Shown piece after piece: positions 58,026 to 64,000 of a stretch of 64,000 nucleotides of DNA. A program made the position numbers and the translations under genes. The notes below the pieces were generated by a model, which did not search any database, had not been told where the DNA came from, and saw only the letters and a list, made by a program, of their open reading frames with translations. How positions within the stretch are numbered: the stretch's first letter is position 1; each line of letters starts with the position of its first letter. This stretch comes from Pandoraea sputorum (GTDB taxonomy: Bacteria > Pseudomonadota > Gammaproteobacteria > Burkholderiales > Burkholderiaceae), in NCBI RefSeq assembly GCF_000814845.2, contig NZ_CP010431.2, forward strand, positions 4,278,001 through 4,342,000, read 5' to 3'.

Positions 58026-59411
58026 TCACAACGGCATCCGCTCGATGACCTCGCGCACCTCGGCGAGCACCGGCGCGACCTGCGCCTCGCTCATCGAACT
58101 CAACCCCAGCCGAAGGGCATGAGGCGCGTGGCGTGTGGTGGCGTACGCCTGCGCCTTCGATACGGCGATACCGCGGGCAGCCAGCGCGGACGCCACCCGA
58201 TCCATGCGCACCCCCTCGGGCAACGGCAGCCAGAGAAACAATGACGACGGATGCGCGACCACATCCATGCCGTGCAACGCCTCACACGCAACCGTCTGAC
58301 GCCACTTCGCCTGTGCGCGCTGACGTTCCTCCTGACGCTCGACATCGCCGCTCGCCAGCCAGCGGGTCGCGATGGCTGTGACCACACTCGACAGACTCCA
58401 GTACGACGCCCGCATTACACGTTTGACCTGCGCTGCGCAGGCTTCAGGCGCAACGACATACCCGAAGCGCAACCCCGTCGCCACACTCTTCGAGAGACTC
58501 GAAACGTAAAACGTCCGCTCGGGCGCGAGCGTGACGATAGACGGTCCCGCGTTATCGACGAGATGCGCATAAGTCGCATCTTCAATGATCACGCAATCGT
58601 AACGTCGCGCAATCTCCACCAAGCGCCGACGCTGTGCCGCACTCAACACCCAGCCCAGCGGGTTATGCAACGTCGGCATCGTGTAGATGGCGCGCACGGC
58701 ATGGCGACGGCACACCGCTTCCAACGCGTCGAGATCGGGGACCACATGCCCTCTTCGCGCGTCACGACCGCTGTGCCCCGACGCGACGGGCTTCAACGCC
58801 AGTCCCGCTAGCGATGCCGTCATCTTGAATCCTGGATACGTCAACGCGTCGACGGCCACAGCGTCGCCGGGGCGCAACGCCGTTCGCACCACGACGTCGA
58901 GACCTTGTTGCGCGCCACCGACGAGAAAGACGCGTTCGCCCGGCACGTCGATCCCCCGCGCGCGACGCAGATACGCCGCCACCGTCTCGCGCTCATGTTG
59001 CCGGCCACCGGGCGGCTGCTGATGCATCAGCGCACGGAGATCGCCAGCGGTCGCCAACTCGCGCAACGTCGCGCGCAACAACTCGCTCTGGTCCGGCCAT
59101 GACGGATGATTGAACGAAAGATCCACGGCACTAGAACTCAGCCGTGCCTCGTCGTCGACGTCCCACTCGCGCTGCATCGGACGATCCCGTACGAATGTCC
59201 CCCGCCCCACCTCGCCGACGACCAGTCCCAGATCTCGCAGCTTCGCGTAGACCTTGGTCGCGGACGCAATCGCAATCCCGTACTGCGACGCGAGCTTTCG
59301 ATGCGTCGGCAGTGCAGCGCCGGGTGGCAGCACACCGCTGCGGATATCGTCCGACAGGCGCTCGACGAGCGCGGATACCGGGGAAACGGGGGAAACAAGG
59401 GAATCGGTCAT
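58026..59411 (-). CDS. MocR-family regulator (GntR HTH + aminotransferase domain)
   Basis: 461 residues from the ATG at 59411. GntR HTH (THRKLASQYGIAIASATKVY) and PLP-domain features VFLVGGAQQGLDVVVRTALR, MPTLHNPLGWVLSAAQRRRL, IIEDATYAHLVDNAG and the PLP Lys in VSSLSKSVATGLRFGYV. It is divergent from a thioesterase gene with an inverted repeat between them. It is distinct from the MocR at 33166. Confidence 0.87.
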   Translation of the reverse strand: MTDSLVSPVSPVSALVERLSDDIRSGVLPPGAALPTHRKLASQYGIAIASATKVYAKLRDLGLVVGEVGRGTFVRDRPMQREWDVDDEARLSSSAVDLSFNHPSWPDQSELLRATLRELATAGDLRALMHQQPPGGRQHERETVAAYLRRARGIDVPGERVFLVGGAQQGLDVVVRTALRPGDAVAVDALTYPGFKMTASLAGLALKPVASGHSGRDARRGHVVPDLDALEAVCRRHAVRAIYTMPTLHNPLGWVLSAAQRRRLVEIARRYDCVIIEDATYAHLVDNAGPSIVTLAPERTFYVSSLSKSVATGLRFGYVVAPEACAAQVKRVMRASYWSLSSVVTAIATRWLASGDVERQEERQRAQAKWRQTVACEALHGMDVVAHPSSLFLWLPLPEGVRMDRVASALAARGIAVSKAQAYATTRHAPHALRLGLSSMSEAQVAPVLAEVREVIERMPL

Positions 59412-59422
59412 GACTGTACGTA

Positions 59423-59442
59423 GGACAATTTCTTGATTGTCC
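59423..59442. promoter_or_regulatory. inverted repeat between mocR2 and thioesterase
   Basis: GGACAAT-TTCTTG-ATTGTCC, a perfect 7 bp dyad, 12 bp upstream of the mocR start and 48 bp before the thioesterase start. Confidence 0.55.
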
Positions 59443-59490
59443 GATTTTAGGCGGCGACACTTCAGATCGCAAACGCCAAAAGAGACCCCC

Positions 59491-59991
59491 ATGCCCCAGA
59501 CGACCGACATTCCCCAAGATGCGCAATACCCCGTGCTGACCTACTTGCAGCGACTGCTCGACGGCACGCTCAACGGCGACGATGCCATCCACATGCGCTA
59601 CCCGACGGCGATCTCGCAATTCCTCGGCTTTCGGATCGTGGAAGTCGGCGAGGCGCTCGCCGTCATCGAACTCAATACCCATCCCGAGATCCACGGCAAC
59701 CAGCAAGGCACCGTACACGGCGGCCTGCTGTGCGAGCTGGCGGACGCGGCCATCGGCACCGCACACTCGACGCTCATGGGCGAAGGCGAGACGTTCACGA
59801 GCATCGATCTGAAGGCGACGTTCCTGCGCCCGGTGTGGAACGCACGACTTCTGGCACGCGCGTGGGCGACGCATCGCGGACGCACCGTCTCGCACTATCA
59901 ATGCGACATCCAACGTGAGGACGGCAAGGTCGTCGCGCGCGTGGACAGCGCGGTGATGACCCTGCGCGGCGAGCACGCCAGGGGGCGATGA
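59491..59991 (+). CDS. PaaI-type hotdog thioesterase
   Basis: 166 residues from the ATG at 59491 (GAGA upstream). Hotdog-fold features HPEIHGNQQGTVHGGLLCEL (HGG active-site motif), ADAAIGTAHSTL and SIDLKATFLRPV. PaaI-like enzymes hydrolyse aryl- or acyl-CoA. Expression is probably controlled by the divergent MocR; physiological CoA ester unknown. Confidence 0.88.
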   Translation: MPQTTDIPQDAQYPVLTYLQRLLDGTLNGDDAIHMRYPTAISQFLGFRIVEVGEALAVIELNTHPEIHGNQQGTVHGGLLCELADAAIGTAHSTLMGEGETFTSIDLKATFLRPVWNARLLARAWATHRGRTVSHYQCDIQREDGKVVARVDSAVMTLRGEHARGR

Positions 59992-59999
59992 CAGAATGT

Positions 60000-60037
60000 A
60001 AAAGGCCCGCCGATCCAATGATCGGCGGGCCCTTTTA
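60000..60037. terminator. bidirectional terminator between thioesterase and autotransporter
   Basis: Stem GGCCCGCCGAT (60004-60014) and ATCGGCGGGCC (60021-60031) with A and T runs outside, serving both convergent genes. Confidence 0.9.
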
Positions 60038-60054
60038 ACCTCTGACGACGACGC

Positions 60055-63000
60055 TCAGAACGGTGCGGTGAACGTCAGCCGGAAGCCCTGCTGCAATCCG
60101 CCCATCCCTGTCGTTACGCTGTAGTCCAGCCCGAAGACGAGCGTGCCCGTACGCAGTTTCGTTCCCGCACCGACTTGCACGCGATCGCTGCCATACGGAC
60201 TGCCTGGCACGAAGTACACCGGCCCGCTCGACGCGATATCTGCATAGGCCAGCCCGGCAAGACTCTGCCCGTTGAAATCGTGCTGCAACTCCACACGCAC
60301 ATAGGGTGAGAACGTGCCGATGCGCGTCGCTTTCGCGAAGCCGGCGCGCACACCGAGCGTGCCCGACAACGTGTTGACGTTTTGTTTGAAGTACGTCAGC
60401 GCATTCAACCCCGCACCGGATTCGCTGTACTGATCAAGCGTGGAGCGCGATGCCGTCAGACGCCCGTACGGAGAGAACAGCCAATCGTCGGTGCGGTATT
60501 CATAACCCGCCGATAACGAGCCAAAGAACTGCTGCCCTTTGCGCTTGCCGGTGGCGAAGTCGTTCGCATCGACGACCCAGCGACGCGAGTCGAAACTGAG
60601 CGTGCCGTAGCCCGCGACGGCGTCGACGAACAACGTCGGCATCGGACGGAAGCTCGCGTAAATCGCGCCGCTGTAGCTGTCGCCCGTGCTTCGCGTGCCC
60701 GAACTGCCGATATCCGTGGCGTCATGGCCATAACCCACGCCCGCGCCGAGTGAGAACTGGTCCGAGAAGCGATAGTCCGCCCCCATCGTCACGCCACCGG
60801 TCGTGAACTTGAAGCCCGAGCGCTGGGCCGCCGTGTTGGCGAAACCGAAGTCCACCGTACCGGCCGTCCAGTAGGCGAAGCGCTGGTCGTCTCCCGCGCC
60901 GACGCCGGGCAGGTTCGGACCGTCTCCCGACTCGCCGGTCGCCACGCCGCTCGCACCCACGCTCTTGTCGCGCACGTCGAGACTCTTGGCCTTGCTCAGT
61001 GCCGTCGGGCTGACTTCGCCGCGCAGACAGGCGTCGCGATCGGTAATGCCTGCGATGTCCTGGCAACGCGACAGATCACGGCTGCTGCCGCGATCCGAAG
61101 ACGGCAGCACCACGTTCAGTCCATTGCTGGACGGCGCGCGTCCCTTGCCGTGCAGCGCTTCGAGACGCTGGTTGTAGTTGCCGATCTGCGTCGTGGCGAA
61201 GCGCCGCGCCGCTTCGACCTGCGCACCGATAAGGCCAGTGACGTCCGGGTCCGTGCTCGGATCCTTACGCGGGGCGACGGTGACCTTCACGGTGCCCGGC
61301 GCGGATGTCGCATTGGCATTCGAGATCGTGTACGTGATCACCGCCATGCCGGCAAACGCCGCAGCAGGCACGAAGCGCAACGTGTACGTGTTGCCCGTCG
61401 GCAAAGTAGCCGCTCGTGTCACGCCAGCGGCCGCCGGCGTCGCCGCGGCCGTCGAGATGATCGTGACGGTTCCCGCATTCGGCGGGGAAATCGATATGAG
61501 GTTGGCCCCGGTGAATGGACCACCGGTCGCACCGGACGTAATGTCCAGATCGGCCGTCCCGTTCGCCGCCACCGAGGCTTCGAGCGAGGCCGCCGTGACC
61601 GGCACGGCTTTCACCGACACCGTCACACTGATCGGTGCAGACGTGCCCACGGCGTTCGTCAGCGTGTACGTAAAGGCCACGTCGCCGTTGGTGTTCGCCG
61701 TCGGCGTGTAGACAATGTCCTCCCCTTCCACGACCGCCGTACCGCTTTGCGGCGGCGTGGCGATGGCAATACGCGTGAATGGTGCACCTACGGCATTGGC
61801 CGTCGCACGAATGCGCAACGGTGCGTTCGACAGCGTTTGTGTCTGCACCGCCGGGGCCGAAGCGACCTGGCCGGTAATGTTGAACGCGAACGCCTTCGCT
61901 ACCGTGAGCGGCGTGCCGGGACCGGTGCTGGAATCCGTCGCGGTGACGGTGAAGTTGCTGGCACCGGTCGATGTAGGCGTGCCGCTCAGAATCCCCGTGG
62001 CCGGATCGAGCGTCAGCCCTGTCGGCAGCGTCCCGCTCGTGACGGCGTAGCGATACGGCGCCGTGCCCCCCGAGGCTGATAGCGTCTGCGTATAGCCTTG
62101 TCCGGCAATTGGCGTGGTCAGCGTCGACGGTGAGAGCGTCATCGGCGACGCATTCACCGTCAGCGACAGCGTCTTGTCGACGAAGTACGGTGCGCCGACC
62201 CCTGCCGTGCTGTCCGTCATGCGGACCACCACCGTGAACGTGCCCGTCTGCGTCGGTGTGCCGGAGATCGCGTTGCCCGTCACGCTCAGACCGGACGGCA
62301 ATCCTGTCGCCGTGAAGGTGTAGGGCGTGACGCCGCCCGAGGCGGTGAGTGTCTGGGTGTAAGACGTCCCGACGGCCGCATCGGTCAGCGCGGTCGTGGT
62401 GACCGCCAGCACCGGTGCCGTGACCTGAAGGGTCAGTACGACCTGCGCGGGGAACTGATTCGCATCCTTCGCTTGCAGCGTGAACGTGAAGCTGCCGACA
62501 TTCTTCAGATCACCCGTGATTGCCCCCGTCGCGGTGTTCATACTGACACCCGGCGGCAGACTCCCTCCGACGATCGAGTAGCTATAGGGAGCGGTACCGC
62601 CCGATGCCGTGACCGACCGGTTGTATGCTGTGCCGCTGGGCACCGCCGTCAGCGACGTGGTGCTGAACGCAATCGTCGGCGCAACCGTGGTAATCCGGAT
62701 CGTGCCGCTCGTCGCCGAGTAAGGACCGCCGGGCGTTGCGTTATCAGTGGCCGTCACCGTGATGTCCTGCACATCGACCGAAGTGGGCGTGCCATGCAGC
62801 GTACCGTTCGAATCGAGCGTCAGACCCTGCGGCAGGTGTCCGGTGGTGATGGAGTAGCTATACGGTGTCGAGCCGCCGCTGGCGACAGCGAGTGCCGTCG
62901 ACGAATACAACGCCCCCACGCTCGCCTGCAACGTGGTTGGCGGGGAGTACGTGATGGTCGGCGTTCCGACGGTGACCGTCACCGTACCGGCGGTGGACGT

Positions 63001-64000
63001 GCCACCGACGTTCGTCAGCGTGTACGTGAACGAGTCACCTCCCGAGTACCCGGCCGTGGGCCGGTAAGTGAGTGAGGTGTTGCTGCTGACGGTTGCCTGT
63101 CCGTGCAACGGACCTGTGCCGACGCTCACCAGCGTCACGGCGCTCGCCCCGCTCGACAGGTCGACGTTGACGGGTGCGGCAGCGCTGTTGAACGGCACCG
63201 ACACCGAGACAGGGGCAGCCGTCGGCGCAGCGACATACGTGAACCGATCGCCAGCGCCCGTGGCACTCGTTCCGCCCGGTGTGGTGACCGTCACATCCAG
63301 CACACCGGCCGCGCCAGCAGGCGAAATGGCGGTAAGTTGCGTCCCCGTACCGCCGCTGAACGAAATTGCGTTGGTTGCGCCGAACTTCACGCCCGACACG
63401 TTGGATAGATTAGTGCCGTTGATGGTCACGGTCGTTCCCCCGGCCGTCGGGCCTGCGGCCGGCGAAATCGACGTCACGGTCGGCGCGTCGACGTAGGTGA
63501 ACTGGTCGGCAGCGCTCATCGCGGTCGTGCCGCCCGGCGTCGTCACACGAATGTCGACCGTGCCCGTACCTGCGGGCGCTTGCGCCGTCATCGACGTGCT
63601 GCTGGTCACATTGAACGTCGTGGCGGCCGTCCCCCCGAAGGTCACCGCCGTAGCGCCCGTGAAGCCCGTACCGTTGATCGTCACGTTCGTGCCGCCCCCG
63701 CCCGGACCGTTCGTTGGCGAGATTGACGTGATGGTGGGTGCCCCGATGTAGGTGAATACGTCGCCCGACACGATTGGCGAGGTACCGTTGGCGGTCGTCA
63801 CGCGGACATCGGCCGTGCCGGTCCCTGCGGGGGCCGTGGCGTTGAGCGTGGTCGAGTTCATGAAGGTGACACTCGTTGCCGCCGTGGAACCGAACGCCAC
63901 CGTCGAGGCCGCCGTGAAATTCGCACCGGTGATCGTCACGCTGGTACCGCCCGCTGCGGGACCGGTTGTCGGCGAAATCGACGAGACGGTCGGCCCCGGG
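60055..64000 (-). CDS. large autotransporter adhesin with IPT/TIG and Ig-like repeats (5' end outside window)
   Basis: The frame is open from the right edge to the stop at 60055, about 1314 visible residues. Domains from N to C: at least three IPT/TIG repeats (each begins like PTITSISPTNGPGGGGTNVT), one tandem Ig-like repeat, four putative-Ig He_PIG repeats (SGGTAPYSYSI, GLPSGLSV type), two more Ig/cadherin-like repeats (DIVYTPTANTNGDVAFTYTL), a linker, then a C-terminal 12-strand autotransporter barrel of about 280 residues ending in FRLTFTAPF. The passenger is secreted through the barrel to the cell surface, likely for adhesion or biofilm. The signal peptide lies outside the window. Confidence 0.9.
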   Translation of the reverse strand, partial: PGPTVSSISPTTGPAAGGTSVTITGANFTAASTVAFGSTAATSVTFMNSTTLNATAPAGTGTADVRVTTANGTSPIVSGDVFTYIGAPTITSISPTNGPGGGGTNVTINGTGFTGATAVTFGGTAATTFNVTSSTSMTAQAPAGTGTVDIRVTTPGGTTAMSAADQFTYVDAPTVTSISPAAGPTAGGTTVTINGTNLSNVSGVKFGATNAISFSGGTGTQLTAISPAGAAGVLDVTVTTPGGTSATGAGDRFTYVAAPTAAPVSVSVPFNSAAAPVNVDLSSGASAVTLVSVGTGPLHGQATVSSNTSLTYRPTAGYSGGDSFTYTLTNVGGTSTAGTVTVTVGTPTITYSPPTTLQASVGALYSSTALAVASGGSTPYSYSITTGHLPQGLTLDSNGTLHGTPTSVDVQDITVTATDNATPGGPYSATSGTIRITTVAPTIAFSTTSLTAVPSGTAYNRSVTASGGTAPYSYSIVGGSLPPGVSMNTATGAITGDLKNVGSFTFTLQAKDANQFPAQVVLTLQVTAPVLAVTTTALTDAAVGTSYTQTLTASGGVTPYTFTATGLPSGLSVTGNAISGTPTQTGTFTVVVRMTDSTAGVGAPYFVDKTLSLTVNASPMTLSPSTLTTPIAGQGYTQTLSASGGTAPYRYAVTSGTLPTGLTLDPATGILSGTPTSTGASNFTVTATDSSTGPGTPLTVAKAFAFNITGQVASAPAVQTQTLSNAPLRIRATANAVGAPFTRIAIATPPQSGTAVVEGEDIVYTPTANTNGDVAFTYTLTNAVGTSAPISVTVSVKAVPVTAASLEASVAANGTADLDITSGATGGPFTGANLISISPPNAGTVTIISTAAATPAAAGVTRAATLPTGNTYTLRFVPAAAFAGMAVITYTISNANATSAPGTVKVTVAPRKDPSTDPDVTGLIGAQVEAARRFATTQIGNYNQRLEALHGKGRAPSSNGLNVVLPSSDRGSSRDLSRCQDIAGITDRDACLRGEVSPTALSKAKSLDVRDKSVGASGVATGESGDGPNLPGVGAGDDQRFAYWTAGTVDFGFANTAAQRSGFKFTTGGVTMGADYRFSDQFSLGAGVGYGHDATDIGSSGTRSTGDSYSGAIYASFRPMPTLFVDAVAGYGTLSFDSRRWVVDANDFATGKRKGQQFFGSLSAGYEYRTDDWLFSPYGRLTASRSTLDQYSESGAGLNALTYFKQNVNTLSGTLGVRAGFAKATRIGTFSPYVRVELQHDFNGQSLAGLAYADIASSGPVYFVPGSPYGSDRVQVGAGTKLRTGTLVFGLDYSVTTGMGGLQQGFRLTFTAPF

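Overview
The window is high-GC Gram-negative DNA with the gene content of a Burkholderiaceae chromosome. A lignin-aromatic degrader such as Pandoraea is my best guess. That rests on the hydroxycinnamate gene set, cyoABCD followed by SURF1, abundant MarR, LysR and MocR regulators, and an rRNA operon with an Ile-Ala tRNA spacer. The genus is inference; the 16S gene (50973-52506, minus) would settle it.

Layout. 1-8908 (minus): a hydroxycinnamate (ferulate/coumarate) module resembling Acinetobacter hca. It contains an acyl-CoA dehydrogenase (cut by the left edge), feruloyl-CoA synthase, vanillin-type aldehyde dehydrogenase, hydratase/lyase, a porin, an MFS importer and a MarR regulator. Three near-identical operator sequences tie it together, two of them sitting between -35 and -10 boxes. 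9087-14107 (minus): a compact chemosensory-like set made of a membrane-bound CheA-like hybrid kinase, a sensor-less mini-MCP, two CheX-type phosphatase-like proteins and a stand-alone CheY, with no CheW, CheR or CheB. 14396-18212: a LysR regulator divergent from a flavin monooxygenase and an aromatic-acid MFS transporter. 18234-26532: a dipeptide/glutathione-type ABC importer with a gamma-glutamyltransferase and a divergent LysR. 26641-33200: an MFS transporter divergent from cyoABCD and SURF1. 33166-37876: a MocR regulator divergent from a small M24 peptidase-like gene, then a periplasmic gamma-glutamyltransferase. 37977-40373: metQNI methionine importer. 40705-46007: a PbpG-like endopeptidase with a Lys-rich insert, a 14-TM efflux pump and an OPT-family transporter.

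46008-53107: a decayed aac(6')-like acetyltransferase, then a complete rRNA operon on the minus strand (16S, tRNA-Ile, tRNA-Ala, 23S, 5S) with tandem promoters, boxA sites and a strong terminator. 53108-60037: SrkA-like kinase, YdjM-like membrane hydrolase, MetA-family outer-membrane protein, initiator tRNA-Met, isochorismatase-like protein, MarR-GNAT fusion, a second MocR and a divergent PaaI-type thioesterase. 60055-64000 (minus): the 3' part of a giant IPT/TIG and Ig-like autotransporter that runs off the right edge.

The most unusual unit is the 9.1-14.1 kb signalling cluster. Most other genes are well-known uptake and catabolism functions for aromatic acids, gamma-glutamyl peptides and methionine.
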